This document shows positions 24,306 to 37,194 of a stretch of DNA of 64,000 bases, piece by piece. Each line of letters starts with the position of its first letter. Position 1 is the stretch's first letter. Below the pieces are notes generated by a model. It was not told the origin of the DNA, made no database searches, and worked only from the letters and a program-made list of their open reading frames with translations. The stretch is from Geodermatophilaceae bacterium NBWT11 (GTDB taxonomy: Bacteria; Actinomycetota; Actinomycetes; Mycobacteriales; Geodermatophilaceae), in the NCBI GenBank assembly GCA_014218215.1, contig CP043652.1, forward strand, positions 1,550,001 to 1,614,000, written 5' to 3'. Both the position numbers and the translations under genes were made by a program.

Positions 24306-26126
24306 ATGACCCAGACGCTCCAGCGCCCATCCGGTACGCAGACCCCGGCCGAGCGGGTGCAGGCCTGGCTGGAGGCGTTCCAGACCGCGCTCACCGCCCG
24401 CGACGTCGACGCAGCGGTCGAGCTCTTCGCCGCCACCTGCTTCTGGCGCGACCTGGTCTCCTTCACCTGGAACATCACCACCGCCGAGGGCCAGGACGCC
24501 GTCCGGGCGCGGCTGACCGAGGTCCTCGACCGGGTCGACCCCACCGGGTTCCGGGTGGCCGACGGCGAGGAACCGACCGGGGCCGACGGCGTCGACGAGG
24601 CCTGGATCGAGTTCGAGACCTCGGTCGGGCGGGGCCGCGGGCACCTGCGCCTGACCGACGGACGGGCCTGGACGCTGCTCACGACGCTCCACGAGCTGAC
24701 CGGCCACGAGGAGCGGTCCGGCGCCCACCGGCCGCGCGGGGCCGAGCACGGTGCGAACAAGGAGCGCCGCACCTGGCTCGAGGAGCGCGACGCCGAGTTC
24801 GCCGAGCTGGGCCGCACCCGCCAGCCGTACGTGCTGGTGATCGGCGGCGGTCAGGGCGGCATCGCGCTGGGCGCCCGGCTGCGGCAGCTCGACGTCCCCA
24901 CCATCGTGGTGGACCGCTACGAGCGCCCCGGGGACCAGTGGCGCAGCCGCTACAAGTCCCTCTGCCTGCACGACCCGGTCTGGTACGACCACCTGCCCTA
25001 CCTGCCGTTCCCGGCGAACTGGCCGGTGTTCGCCCCCAAGGACAAGATCGCCGACTGGCTCGAGATGTACGTCCGGGTGATGGAGATCGACTACTGGGCC
25101 TCGACCACCGTCGACGCGGCGTCCTACGACGAGGCCGCGGGCACGTGGACCGTCCGGCTCACCCGGGACGGCGAGCAGCTGACGATGCACCCCACCGAGC
25201 TGGTCTTCGCCACCGGCATGAGCGGCAAGGCCCGGATGCCCCACTTCCCCGGGACGGACCGCTTCCGCGGCGAGCAGCAGCACTCCTCGGCCCACCCAGG
25301 TCCGGAGGCCTACCGCGGGAAGAGGGTCGTCGTCGTCGGGTCGAACAACTCCGCGCACGACATCTGCGCCGCGCTCTGGGAGAACGGCGCCGACGTGACG
25401 ATGGTGCAGCGCAGCTCCACGCACATCGTCACCAGCCACTCGCTGCTGGGCACGATGGAGGGGCTGTACTCCGAGAGCGCGGCCGCGGCCGGGGTGACGA
25501 CCACCAAGGCCGACCTGACCTTCGCGTCGCTGCCCTACCGGATCATGGGCGAGTTCCAGAAGCCGCTCTACGACCAGATCCGCATCGACGACGCGGACTT
25601 CTACGCCCGGCTGGAGGCTGCGGGCTTCCAGCTGGACTTCGGGGACGACGACAGCGGCCTGTTCCTCAAGTACCTGCGCCGCGGCTCGGGCTACTACATC
25701 GACGTGGGTGCCTCCGAGCTCATCGCCGACGGCTCGGTGCACCTGGTGGCCGGCCAGGTGCGCGAGCTGACCGAGGACGCCGTCGTGCTCGAGGACGGCA
25801 CCGAGCTGCCGGCGGACCTGGTCGTCTACGCCACCGGCTACGACTCGATGAACGGCTGGGTCGCCGATCTCGTCGACCAGGAGACCGCCGACCGGCTCGG
25901 CAAGGTCTGGGGACTCGGGTCGGACACGACCAAGGACCCCGGTCCGTGGGAGGGCGAGCAGCGCAACATGTGGAAGCCCACCGCCGTCCCGCACCTGTGG
26001 ATGCACGGCGGCAACCTGCACCAGTCCCGGCACTACTCCCTCTACCTGGCCCTGCAGCTCAAGGCGCGGTACGAGGGCATCCCGACACCGGTGTCCGAGC
26101 CGGCCGCCGTGCACCACACGAGCTGA
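24306..26126 (+). CDS. Flavin-dependent monooxygenase with N-terminal NTF2-like domain
   Basis: Two-domain enzyme of 606 residues. Residues about 15-135 form an NTF2/SnoaL-like domain (WLEAFQTALTARDVDAAVELFAATCFWRDLV). Residues about 174-600 are a class B flavin monooxygenase: FAD motif GGGQGG at 180-185 (YVLVIGGGQGGIALGARL), then RYKSLCLHDPVWYDHLPYLPFP, PKDKIADWLEMYVRVM, a second dinucleotide motif near 341-350 (VVVVGSNNSAHD) and VVYATGYDSM. The ATG at 24306 has a GGAGG site before it. The next gene, 10 bases on, is a 2,3-butanediol dehydrogenase, and the GAF regulator is divergent. Similar fused proteins occur in actinobacteria, but the substrate is unknown; a ketone or alcohol-derived carbonyl is plausible. 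Confidence 0.87.
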   Translation: MTQTLQRPSGTQTPAERVQAWLEAFQTALTARDVDAAVELFAATCFWRDLVSFTWNITTAEGQDAVRARLTEVLDRVDPTGFRVADGEEPTGADGVDEAWIEFETSVGRGRGHLRLTDGRAWTLLTTLHELTGHEERSGAHRPRGAEHGANKERRTWLEERDAEFAELGRTRQPYVLVIGGGQGGIALGARLRQLDVPTIVVDRYERPGDQWRSRYKSLCLHDPVWYDHLPYLPFPANWPVFAPKDKIADWLEMYVRVMEIDYWASTTVDAASYDEAAGTWTVRLTRDGEQLTMHPTELVFATGMSGKARMPHFPGTDRFRGEQQHSSAHPGPEAYRGKRVVVVGSNNSAHDICAALWENGADVTMVQRSSTHIVTSHSLLGTMEGLYSESAAAAGVTTTKADLTFASLPYRIMGEFQKPLYDQIRIDDADFYARLEAAGFQLDFGDDDSGLFLKYLRRGSGYYIDVGASELIADGSVHLVAGQVRELTEDAVVLEDGTELPADLVVYATGYDSMNGWVADLVDQETADRLGKVWGLGSDTTKDPGPWEGEQRNMWKPTAVPHLWMHGGNLHQSRHYSLYLALQLKARYEGIPTPVSEPAAVHHTS

Positions 26127-26136
26127 GGAGCACACG

Positions 26137-27192
26137 ATGAGGGCAGCACGCTGGCACGGCCGCGAGGACATCCGGGTCGAGGACGTCCCCGAGCCGCAGC
26201 TGCAGCCGGGGCACGTGGCGATCGACGTCGCCTGGTGCGGTATCTGCGGCAGCGACCTGCACGAGTACCTGGAGGGGCCGATCTTCATCCCGCCGGCCGG
26301 GCACCCGCACCCGGTCTCGGGCGAGAGCGCGCCGATCACGATGGGCCACGAGTTCTCCGGCACGGTGAGCGCCCTCGGCGAGGGCGTCACCGACCTCGCC
26401 GTGGGTGACGCCGTGGTCGTGGAGCCCTACGTCATCGCCGACGGCGTCGACACCACGCCCGGGCAGTCCTACCAGCTGTCGAAGGACATGAACTTCATCG
26501 GGCTGGGCGGCCGGGGCGGCGGGCTGAGCGAGAAGGTCGTCGTCGCGAGGCGGTGGGTGCACCCGGTCGGGGACATCCCGCTGGACCAGGCCGCGCTGAT
26601 CGAGCCGCTGGCGGTCGGCCACCACGCCTACCGGCGCAGCGGCGCCGTCGCCGGGGACGTCGCGCTCATCGGCGGCGCCGGCCCGATCGGGCTGCTGCTG
26701 GCCGCCGTGCTCACCGCCGAGGGGCTCACCGTGGTGGTCACCGAGGTCAGCGCCGCCCGGAAGGCCAAGGCACGCGAGACCGGGGTCGCCGCGCACGTGC
26801 TGGACCCGACCGAGGGGTCCGTGGGCGACCGGGTCCGGGAGCTGACCGGCGGCCGGGGGGCCGACGTCGCCTTCGAGTGCTCCAGCGTGGACGCCGTCCT
26901 GGACACGCTCCTGGACGCCGTGAAGCCGACCGCGGTGGTCGTGAACGTGTCCATCTGGGGCCACCGACCCGCCGTGGACCTGCAGAAGCTGGTGCTGAAG
27001 GAGATCGACCTGCGCGGCACGATCGCCTACGCCGGTGACCACCCCGCGACGATCGAGCTGGTCCGCAGCGGGAAGGTCGACCTGGCCCCCTTCATCACCG
27101 CCCGGATCGACCTCGGCGACCTGGTGGAGCAGGGCTTCCAGACCCTGGTGCACCACAACGACACCCAGGTGAAGATCCTCGTCCACCCCTGA
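26137..27192 (+). CDS. bdhA: 2,3-butanediol dehydrogenase (MDR family)
   Basis: NAD-dependent alcohol dehydrogenase of 351 residues that interconverts acetoin and 2,3-butanediol or related vicinal diols. The N-terminus AARWHGREDIRVEDVPEP and the block CGICGSDLHEYLEGPIFIP (about 31-49), with HPHPVSGESAPITMGHEFSG after it, are diagnostic of the BdhA group and supply the catalytic zinc ligands. The four-cysteine structural zinc lobe is absent (EPYVIADGVDTTPGQSYQLS instead), as in Bacillus BdhA. The Rossmann motif is IGGAGPIGLLLAAVL (about 182-196). It ends in the family tail QVKILVHP. Part of the unit with the NTF2-FMO gene under the divergent GAF regulator. Confidence 0.9.
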   Translation: MRAARWHGREDIRVEDVPEPQLQPGHVAIDVAWCGICGSDLHEYLEGPIFIPPAGHPHPVSGESAPITMGHEFSGTVSALGEGVTDLAVGDAVVVEPYVIADGVDTTPGQSYQLSKDMNFIGLGGRGGGLSEKVVVARRWVHPVGDIPLDQAALIEPLAVGHHAYRRSGAVAGDVALIGGAGPIGLLLAAVLTAEGLTVVVTEVSAARKAKARETGVAAHVLDPTEGSVGDRVRELTGGRGADVAFECSSVDAVLDTLLDAVKPTAVVVNVSIWGHRPAVDLQKLVLKEIDLRGTIAYAGDHPATIELVRSGKVDLAPFITARIDLGDLVEQGFQTLVHHNDTQVKILVHP

Positions 27193-27219
27193 CGCACCCC
27201 GGGGGTGGAGGTGGGTCCG

Positions 27220-27291
27220 CCCCCCGACGAAGGAACCTCTGCACCCCCTCTGAGCCTCGTCAGGGGGTGTGGAGGTTCCTTCGTCGGGGGG
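27220..27291. repeat. 30-bp hairpin element, family A copy 2 (bidirectional terminator)
   Basis: Left arm 27220-27249 and right arm 27262-27291 are complementary along 30 bases with two G-U wobbles; the core AGGAACCTC(T/C)..CACCCC equals that of the copy at 747-796. It lies between bdhA (+) and the penicillin-binding protein gene (-), three bases after the latter's stop. Confidence 0.85.
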
Positions 27292-27294
27292 GGG

Positions 27295-29613
27295 TCAGGC
27301 GGTGGGCGGGGCCGGGATGCCCGGCGGGAGCTCGACCGGTGGGGCCGGGCCGGGGACGGGGGCCGGCGCGGGTGCCGGGACGGGGGCCGGCGCTGGCGGG
27401 ACGTAGGACGCGCCGTTGCTGACCAGGATCGACACCACCTGCCCGGCGACGGCGCGCCCGCCGGCCCGCGGGCTGGTGCCCAGCAGCGACCCGGACGGGC
27501 TGCTGCCCTCGACCCGGACCACCTGCGGCACGAAGCCCGCCCCCGACAGCGCCGCCTGGCAGCGGGACACCGACGAGCAGCCCGGCACCGGACGGGTGTT
27601 GCCGTTCATCACCGTGGGGTCGGCGGGCGGGAACTCCCCGCTCCCGCGGGCGTCCAGGATCGGCGCCATGGCCGCACGCCAGATGGTCGCGGGCTTGTTG
27701 CCGCCGAAGCCGCCGACGTCCTGGTTCTGCTTGGGGTTGAGCACCATGACGCTGGCGGCGATCTCGGGGGTGTAGCCGACGAAGGCGGCGGAGAAGTTGT
27801 CCTGCGACGTCCCGGTCTTGCCCGCGATCTGGTGGCCGGGCACGTAGGCGCGTGACCCGGTCTGGCCGGGGTTCCCGGGTTCGACGTCCCGGCGCAGGAT
27901 CTGGTTCATCGTCGTGGCCACCCCGGACGGGATCGCCTCGGCGGTGCACTGGTCGCCCGTCACCAGGGGCTGCCCGGCGTCGTCGAGCAGCGGCTGGCCG
28001 GCGCGGTCCAGGACGGCGGTGACCGGGGTGACCAGGCAGCGGGTGCCGCTGGCGGCGAAGGTCGAGTAGGCGCTGGCCAGGCCGAGCGGGCTGGTCTCCT
28101 CGGCGCCGAAGGTGAACGAGCCGCGGTTCTCGTCGATCACCTGCTGGGCCAGTCCCGGCCGGCTGAACTGGAAGAGCCCGGCCGCCTCGGCCATCCGCAC
28201 CGGGCCCTCGACGCTGCCGAGGGCGTCCTCCAGGGCGAGGAAGTAGGTGTTGGAGGACTGGTAGAGCGCCGTGGACAGGTCCAGCGTGGCCCCGTACCGC
28301 CCGGCGTTGCGCACGTCGTAGGGCTCGCTGCCGTCGCGGTAGACCCGGGAGACGTAGGGGTCGGACGTGGTGAGCGTGTAGTAGGCGGAGAACTGCCTGC
28401 TCAGCGCAGCCGCCGCGGTGAACACCTTGTAGGTCGACCCCGAGCCCTGGCTGGCCGCGACGTTGAGGTTGTAGGACTCCTGCGCCGGGTCGTCCACGTC
28501 GTAGCCGAAGACCCGGTTCACGCTCATCGCCAGCAGGTGCCCGGTGCCGGGCTGGACGGCGGTGAACATGCCGGCCAGCGAGTCGCCCATCGGCAGGGTG
28601 CCCAGCACCGCGGCGTCCCCGGCGCGCTGCAGCTCGGGGTCCAGCGTGGTCTGGATCGTCAGGCCGTCGTGCTCGAGCTGCTCCTGGGTGAGACCGAGGG
28701 TCTGGGTGAGGTACCGCTGCACGAAGTCGCAGACGAAGGGCCCGACGGAGGCCTGCACGCAGCCCCGTGGCGGGGCGGCCCCGAGCACCAGACCCAGCGG
28801 GGCGGCCTGGGCGGCGGCGGCCTCGGCGGCGGTGACCATCCCCTGCTCGGCCATCCGGTCGAGCACCTGGTCGCGCCGGGTGGTGGCCGCCTCCGGGTCC
28901 ACGGTGGGGTCGTCGCTGGTGGGGCTCTGGGCCAACCCGGCCAGCATCGCGGCCTGGGGCAGGGTGAGTGCGATCGCGTCGACGCTGAAGTAGGCCCGCG
29001 CCGCCGGCTGGATGCCGTAGGCGTTCTGCCCGAAGTACACGATGTTCAGGTAGCGGGTGAGGATCTCGTCCTTGGAGTACGTCTCCTCCAGCGCCAGGGC
29101 GAGCCTGGCCTCGCGGATCTTGCGCTCGAGGGTCTGCTCGACCGCGGCGGCAGCCTCCTCGGGGGTCTCCGCCGTCTGCAGCAGGGTCTGCTTGACCAGC
29201 TGCTGGGTCAGCGTCGAGCCACCCTCCTGGACGTCGCCGGAGGCCAGGTTGGTCACCAGCGCACGCAGGGTGCCCTGCACGTCCAGGCCGTTGTGGGAGT
29301 AGAACCGGGCGTCCTCGATGGCCACCATCGCGTCCTTCATCACCGGCGCGATCGCCTCCGGGCCGACCGGGGCGCGGTTCTCGTCGTAGAACCCGGTGAT
29401 CGGCTCCCCGTTCGCAGCCAGGAGCACGGTGTTGCCCGGCGGGGTCGCGTCGGTGAGCTCGACCGGCAGGGCGTCGAGCAGGGACGCCGAACTCCGCGCC
29501 ACCGCACCCGCACCGCCGACCAGGGGGAACAACACCCCGGCGACGAGCACCCCGGCCAGCGCGACGGCCCCCAGCAACTGGGCCACCGTGCCGATCCGGC
29601 GGGCCGCGCTCAT
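27295..29613 (-). CDS. Class A penicillin-binding protein with PASTA domain (bifunctional transglycosylase/transpeptidase)
   Basis: Membrane-anchored cell-wall synthase of 772 residues. One transmembrane helix lies at about 12-36. The GT51 glycosyltransferase domain (about 65-250) has the catalytic Glu100 in AIEDARFYSHNG and GGSTLTQQLVKQ (131-142). The transpeptidase domain (about 350-660) has Ser393 in STYK (393-396), SSN (453-455) and KTG (599-601). One PASTA domain follows (about 675-740, VVRVEGSSPSGSLLGTSPRAGGRAVAGQVV), then a Pro/Ala-rich tail of about 30 residues. The ATG at 29613 is preferred since the 52 residues upstream are Arg-rich and non-homologous. Comparable to PonA-type enzymes of actinobacteria, but the single-copy status is not known. 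Confidence 0.93.
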   Translation of the reverse strand: MSAARRIGTVAQLLGAVALAGVLVAGVLFPLVGGAGAVARSSASLLDALPVELTDATPPGNTVLLAANGEPITGFYDENRAPVGPEAIAPVMKDAMVAIEDARFYSHNGLDVQGTLRALVTNLASGDVQEGGSTLTQQLVKQTLLQTAETPEEAAAAVEQTLERKIREARLALALEETYSKDEILTRYLNIVYFGQNAYGIQPAARAYFSVDAIALTLPQAAMLAGLAQSPTSDDPTVDPEAATTRRDQVLDRMAEQGMVTAAEAAAAQAAPLGLVLGAAPPRGCVQASVGPFVCDFVQRYLTQTLGLTQEQLEHDGLTIQTTLDPELQRAGDAAVLGTLPMGDSLAGMFTAVQPGTGHLLAMSVNRVFGYDVDDPAQESYNLNVAASQGSGSTYKVFTAAAALSRQFSAYYTLTTSDPYVSRVYRDGSEPYDVRNAGRYGATLDLSTALYQSSNTYFLALEDALGSVEGPVRMAEAAGLFQFSRPGLAQQVIDENRGSFTFGAEETSPLGLASAYSTFAASGTRCLVTPVTAVLDRAGQPLLDDAGQPLVTGDQCTAEAIPSGVATTMNQILRRDVEPGNPGQTGSRAYVPGHQIAGKTGTSQDNFSAAFVGYTPEIAASVMVLNPKQNQDVGGFGGNKPATIWRAAMAPILDARGSGEFPPADPTVMNGNTRPVPGCSSVSRCQAALSGAGFVPQVVRVEGSSPSGSLLGTSPRAGGRAVAGQVVSILVSNGASYVPPAPAPVPAPAPAPVPGPAPPVELPPGIPAPPTA

Positions 29614-29695
29614 CCGGGCCTCCGCCCCTGGTGTCCCGTGCGTCACAGGAAGTGGATCAGAGAACACCCGGTCCTGCAACGACCTGCACTCCGGT

Positions 29696-29718
29696 CGGCG
29701 ACGTGCTCCGCGTCGCCG
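29696..29718 (+). other. Leader hairpin upstream of xdhA
   Basis: CGGCGACG (29696-29703) and CGTCGCCG (29711-29718) form an 8-bp stem about 70 bases before the xdhA start, in the 176-base gap shared with the divergent penicillin-binding protein gene. No function is assigned; nothing else stands out in that gap. Confidence 0.35.
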
Positions 29719-29789
29719 AGACCTGCACGCAACCTCGAGCAGGCACCCTGGTGCACCACCGCACCGCACCCGACGAGGAGTCGCCCCCC

Positions 29790-31225
29790 ATGCAGTCCCC
29801 CAGCGTCACCGTGAACGGGCAGGCCGCCCCCCTCGACGGCGTCCCCGCGCACACCACGGCGCTCGACTGGCTGCGCGGCCGCGGACTGGTCGGGGCCAAG
29901 GAGGGCTGCGCAGAGGGCGAGTGCGGCGCCTGCTCGGTGCTCGTCGCCCGCCCGGGGACGACGACGCCCACCCGCTGGACGGCGCTGAACGCCTGCCTGG
30001 TGCCGGTGCTGGCCCTCGACGGCCAGGAGGTGGTGACCGCCGAGGGGCTGGGCACCCCGGCCGACCTGCACCCGGTGCAGCGCGAGATGGCGGTGCGCGG
30101 GGGCTCCCAGTGCGGCTACTGCACCCCGGGCTTCGTCTGCAGCATGGCGGCGGAGTTCTACCGGCCGGGACGGGGTGGCGCCGCCCCGGTGGACGTCGTC
30201 GGCAGCACCCAGCCCTCCCACGAGCACGGCCCCAACGGCTTCGACCTGCACGCGCTCAGCGGCAACCTCTGCCGGTGCACCGGCTACCGGCCGATCCGGG
30301 ACGCCGCCTACGCCCTGGACGCCCCGGCCGACGGCGACCCGCTGGCGGCCCGCCAGCAGGAGCCGGTGCCACCGGCCAGGGAGACCCGGACGCCGGCGTT
30401 CGTCCGCCCGGCCGACCTGGCCGCGACCCTCCAGCTGATCGGCGAGCGGCCCGACGCGGCGGTGGTCGCCGGCTCGACCGACTGGGGCGTCGAGGTCAAC
30501 CTGCGCGGCGTGCGTGCTCCGCTGGTGGTGGCGATCGACCGCCTGCCCGAGCTGCGCGGGCTCACCGTCGGCGCGGACGTCGTCGAGATCGGCGCCGCGG
30601 TCACCCTGAGCGAGATCGCGCTGCGGCTGGACGGCGCCGTCCCGCTGCTGGACCTGCTGCTCCCCCAGTTCGCGTCGGTGCTGATCCGCAACGGCGCCAC
30701 GCTGGGCGGCAACCTGGGCACCGGCTCCCCCATCGGCGACACCGCCCCCGGCCTGCTGGCCCTGGGCGCCTCGCTGGTGCTCGTCTCCGCCGGCGGGGAG
30801 CGGGAGGTGCCGCTGGCCGACTACTTCACCGGCTACCGGCGCAGCGTGCGGACCGCGGGCGAGCTGATCCGCGCCGTCCGCATCCCGCAGCCCCAGCCCG
30901 GGCTGGTCGGCTTCACCAAGATCGCCAAGCGGCGGTTCGACGACATCTCCAGCGTCGCCGTGGCCTTCGGCCTGGACGTCGTCGACGGCGTCGTCGCGGC
31001 CGCCAGGATCGGGCTGGGCGGGGTGGCGGCGACGCCGATCCGGGCCCTGGCCACCGAGGAGGCCCTGGTCGGCCGCCCCTGGGGCGACGTGACCGCGGCC
31101 GCCGACGTGCTGGGCGCCGAGGGCACCCCGCTCGACGACCACCGGGCCAGTGCCGCCTACCGCGCCGCGATGCTGCGCCAGGCCCTGCTGAAGTTCGCCA
31201 CCGAGAACACGCTGGAGGCAGCCCG

Positions 31226-31229
<4 letters not shown>
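29790..31229 (+). CDS. xdhA: Xanthine dehydrogenase small subunit (2Fe-2S and FAD domains)
   Basis: Electron-transfer subunit of 479 residues of a molybdenum hydroxylase. The plant-type 2Fe-2S cluster is bound by Cys40, Cys45, Cys48 and Cys69; the second cluster by Cys108, Cys111, Cys161 and Cys163. The insert between Cys111 and Cys161 is longer than usual (VDVVGSTQPSHEHGPNGFDLHAL). The FAD domain spans about 190-470 with FVRPADLAATLQLIGERPDAAVVAGSTDWG and ASVLIRNGATLGGNLGTGSPIGDTAP. The ATG at 29790 has GACGAGGAG upstream. The stop overlaps the start of xdhB in ATGA. With xdhB it forms an oxidoreductase that takes hypoxanthine to xanthine to urate. Confidence 0.93.
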
Positions 31230-34442
<3,213 letters not shown>

Positions 34443-34446
<4 letters not shown>

Positions 34447-35699
34447 CGGTCTACCGCGGGACGTTCCTGGACACCCCGGCCGCCGGTGAGCTGCGGGTCG
34501 AGCTGGACGGCGGGGTGCGGGTCCGCGACGGCGCGATCGTGGCGCGCGGGCCGTTCGCCGAGCTGTCGGGGGACGACGAGGTCGTCGACCTGCGCGGCGG
34601 GCTCGTGCTGCCCGGGTTCGTCGACACCCACGTGCACTACCCCCAGGTCCGGGCGATCGGCGGGCTGGGCATGCCGCTGCTGGACTGGCTCGAGCGGTGC
34701 GCGCTGCCCGAGGAGTGCCGCCTCGCCGACCTGGACTACGCCCGCACGGTGGCCGCGGAGTTCGTCGACGGCCTGGCCCGCGCCGGGACGACGTCCGCGC
34801 TGGTGTTCGGCTCGCACTTCGCCCCGGCGGTGGACGCGCTGTTCACCGAGGCCGACCGGGTCGGGCTGCGGGTGACCTCGGGGCTGGTGGTCAGCGACCG
34901 GCTGCTGCCCGAGGCGCTGCTGACCTCGCCGTCCCGGGCCCTGGAGGAGGGGCGGGCGCTGGCCGAGCGCTGGCACGGCGTGCGGCGGTCGCGGTACGCG
35001 GTGACGCCGCGGTTCTCGCTGTCCTGCACGACCGAGATGCTGGACTCCTGCGCCGACCTGCTGGCCTCGGTGGACGGTGCGTTCTTCACCTCGCACGTGA
35101 ACGAGAACCCGGCCGAGGTGGCCGCGGTCGCCGAGCTGTTCGGCGGCTCCTACGTCGACACCTACGACAAGCCGGGGCTGCTGGGGACGCGGTCGGTGCT
35201 CGCGCACGACGTGCACCCCACCGACGGCGAGCTCGACGTCCTGGCCCTGCGCGGCACGGCCGTGGCGCACTGCCCGACCTCGAACGCGGCGCTGGGCAGC
35301 GGCCTGTTCCCGCTGCGCCGGCACCGCGCGGCCGGGGTGCGGGTCGCGCTGGGCTCCGACGTCGGCGCCGGCACCGGCTTCTCGCTGCTCAAGGAGGGCC
35401 TGCAGGCGTACTTCGGCCAGCAGCTGCTGGGCGACGAGGGCGAGCCGCTGACCCCGGCGGACCTGTTGCACCTGGCGACAGCGGCCGGTGCCGACGCCCT
35501 GGGGCTCTCCGACGTCGGCCACCTGTCGGTGGGCACGCGGTTCGACGCCGTCTGGCTGCGCCCGTCCGCCGGATCGACCCTGGACGTCGTCCTGCGGTCG
35601 GCGGCCGGCCCCGAGGACGCGCTGGCCAAGGCCTTCGCCCTCGGCGGCCCGGCCGACGTGGCCGCCGTCTGGGTGGACGGGGGCCGGATCAGGGGCTGA
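34443..35699 (+). CDS. guaD: Guanine deaminase
   Basis: Zinc amidohydrolase of 418 residues that converts guanine to xanthine, the substrate of the upstream dehydrogenase. Metal ligands are in FVDTHVHYPQ (about 60-69), SHVNENPAE (His about 218), LAHDVHPTDGEL (His about 255) and GSDVGAGTG (Asp about 304). The motif THVHYPQ and the CALPEE region (about 84-90) fit bacterial GuaD. The start GTG at 34443 overlaps the xdhC stop in GTGA. Last gene of the xdhABC-guaD operon; only three bases separate it from the convergent PPK2 gene. No urate oxidase or allantoin genes follow, so urate use must be encoded elsewhere. Confidence 0.92.
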
Positions 35700-35702
35700 G
35701 CC

Positions 35703-36548
35703 TCAGTCGGCCTCGTCGATCAGCCGGTCGCGCTGGGCGTCGACGTCGTAGTCCCCGGGCGGGAAGCGCGGCGCGAGGTCGGTGGTGGCCTCCAGCAGCA
35801 GCCGGCCGACGGCCCAGTTGCGGTACCACTTGCGGTCGCTGGGGACGACGTACCAGGGGTTGGCGTCGGTGCTGGTGCGCTCCAGCACGGTCTCGTAGGC
35901 CCGCTGGTAGGGCTCCCACAGCTGGCGCTCGTCGATGTCGCCGGGGTTGAACTTCCAGCGCTTCGTCGAGTCGTCGAGGCGGGCCAGCAGCCGCTGCTTC
36001 TGCTCCCACTTCGACACGTGCAGGAAGCACTTCACGATGGTGACGCCGGCGGCGGTGAGCTGGTCCTCGAAGCGGACGATCTCCCGGTAGCGGCGCTCGA
36101 CCACCTCGGGGGTGACCAGCTCACGCACCTTCCCGATGAGCACGTCCTCGTAGTGCGACCGGTCGAAGACCCCGATCATCCCGGGCGCGGGCACGGCCCG
36201 GCGCACCCGCCAGAGGAACGAGTGCCGCAGCTCGGTGGGCGTGGGCTTCTTGAAGCTGGTGATCGACACGCCCTGCGGGTTCACCGCCCCCGCCACGGAC
36301 TTGATCACCCCGCCCTTGCCGCTGGTGTCCATGCCCTGCAGGACCAGCAGCACCCGCCGCTGCCCGCCGGAGACGCCCTCGGCGTAGAGCCGCTCCTGCA
36401 GCCCGGACAGCGCCTGGCCGTCCAGGGTCATCTGGTCCTTGGTCTCGTCCTTGTCCCCGGGGGCTGACGGCTTGCCGTGCGGGTCGATGTCGGCCAGCAC
36501 CACGGGGGAGGACGGCGCGCGGAGCACCTCGCGCAGGGAGTGGGCCAT
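35703..36548 (-). CDS. ppk2: Polyphosphate kinase 2 family protein
   Basis: Soluble kinase of 281 residues that transfers phosphate between polyphosphate and nucleotides. The Walker A-like motif GMDTSGKGG lies at 72-80 (LVLQGMDTSGKGGVIKSV). The second key motif is GVFDRSHYEDVL (Asp129, Arg130), followed by the lid with HVSKWEQKQRLLARLDDSTKRWKFNPGDIDERQLW. A single PPK2 domain of this length fits class I or III; the class (ADP or AMP as acceptor) cannot be called confidently. ATG at 36548 gives standard length. It is divergent from the YetF-type gene with only 43 bases between starts. Confidence 0.88.
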   Translation of the reverse strand: MAHSLREVLRAPSSPVVLADIDPHGKPSAPGDKDETKDQMTLDGQALSGLQERLYAEGVSGGQRRVLLVLQGMDTSGKGGVIKSVAGAVNPQGVSITSFKKPTPTELRHSFLWRVRRAVPAPGMIGVFDRSHYEDVLIGKVRELVTPEVVERRYREIVRFEDQLTAAGVTIVKCFLHVSKWEQKQRLLARLDDSTKRWKFNPGDIDERQLWEPYQRAYETVLERTSTDANPWYVVPSDRKWYRNWAVGRLLLEATTDLAPRFPPGDYDVDAQRDRLIDEAD

Positions 36549-36591
36549 GGGGCGCAGCCTAGAGACCACCCCAGACCGCGGAGGACCTCCC

Positions 36592-37194
36592 ATGTGGCAC
36601 GACCTGTTCGTCCAGCAGCTGCCGTGGACCGAGAAGGTGCTGCGCACCGTGCTGGTCTACGCGCTGCTGGTGGTGCTGTTCCGGCTCACCGGCAAGCGCG
36701 GGCTGGCCTCGATGAACACCTTCGACGTGATCGTGGTGTTCATGCTGGGCAACGTCGTGCAGAACGCGGTCATCGGCAACGACGACTCGGTGACCGGCGG
36801 GGCGATCGGCGCGGTCACCCTGGTCGCGGTGAACGCGCTGGTCAACCGGCTGGTGGTGGTCAGCCCGCTGGCCCAGCGGCTGTTCGAGGGCACCCCGACC
36901 ACGGTGATCCGGGACGGTCGGGTGCTGCCCGGGGCGCTGCGCCGGCTGGGGCTGCAGCGCACCGAGCTCGAGCACGCCGTCCGGGTGCAGAACGGCGACG
37001 ACGTCGCCCAGGTCGACCACGCCGAGCTCGAACCCGGCGGCCAGCTCCTGCTGACGCTCAAGGACGACGAGCAGGGCGCCACCAAGGCCGACGTCGCCGA
37101 GCTGCTGGCCCGGCTGGCCCGGGTGGAGGACCTGCTCACCGCACGGCCAGCGCCGCCGGGAGCTCCCCCCGGTGCAGGACGACGAGACTGCTGA
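36592..37194 (+). CDS. DUF421 (YetF/YcaP family) membrane protein
   Basis: Membrane protein of 200 residues; function unknown, related to Bacillus YetF/YrbG, which affect spore or envelope properties. Three transmembrane helices (TVLVYALLVVLFRLTG, TFDVIVVFMLGNVVQNAVIG, AIGAVTLVAVNALVNRLVVV) are followed by the cytosolic DUF421 domain with FEGTPTTVIRDGRVLPGALRRLGLQRTELEHAVRVQNGDDVAQVDHAELEP-type content. RTGKRGLASM in the first loop is typical (here RLTGKRGLASMNTFD). ATG at 36592. The last 59 bases overlap the convergent helicase gene, giving a Pro/Gly-rich tail that is probably not conserved. Confidence 0.87.
   Translation: MWHDLFVQQLPWTEKVLRTVLVYALLVVLFRLTGKRGLASMNTFDVIVVFMLGNVVQNAVIGNDDSVTGGAIGAVTLVAVNALVNRLVVVSPLAQRLFEGTPTTVIRDGRVLPGALRRLGLQRTELEHAVRVQNGDDVAQVDHAELEPGGQLLLTLKDDEQGATKADVAELLARLARVEDLLTARPAPPGAPPGAGRRDC

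Noticed and set aside
26137-27192. Missing four-cysteine zinc lobe in BdhA taken as a defect
   Set aside because: The Bacillus BdhA group also lacks it, so it is a family trait and not damage.
27219-27300. Possible CRISPR repeat or attachment site
   Set aside because: It is a single inverted repeat that reads as a terminator; no array, spacers, integrase or flanking duplication.
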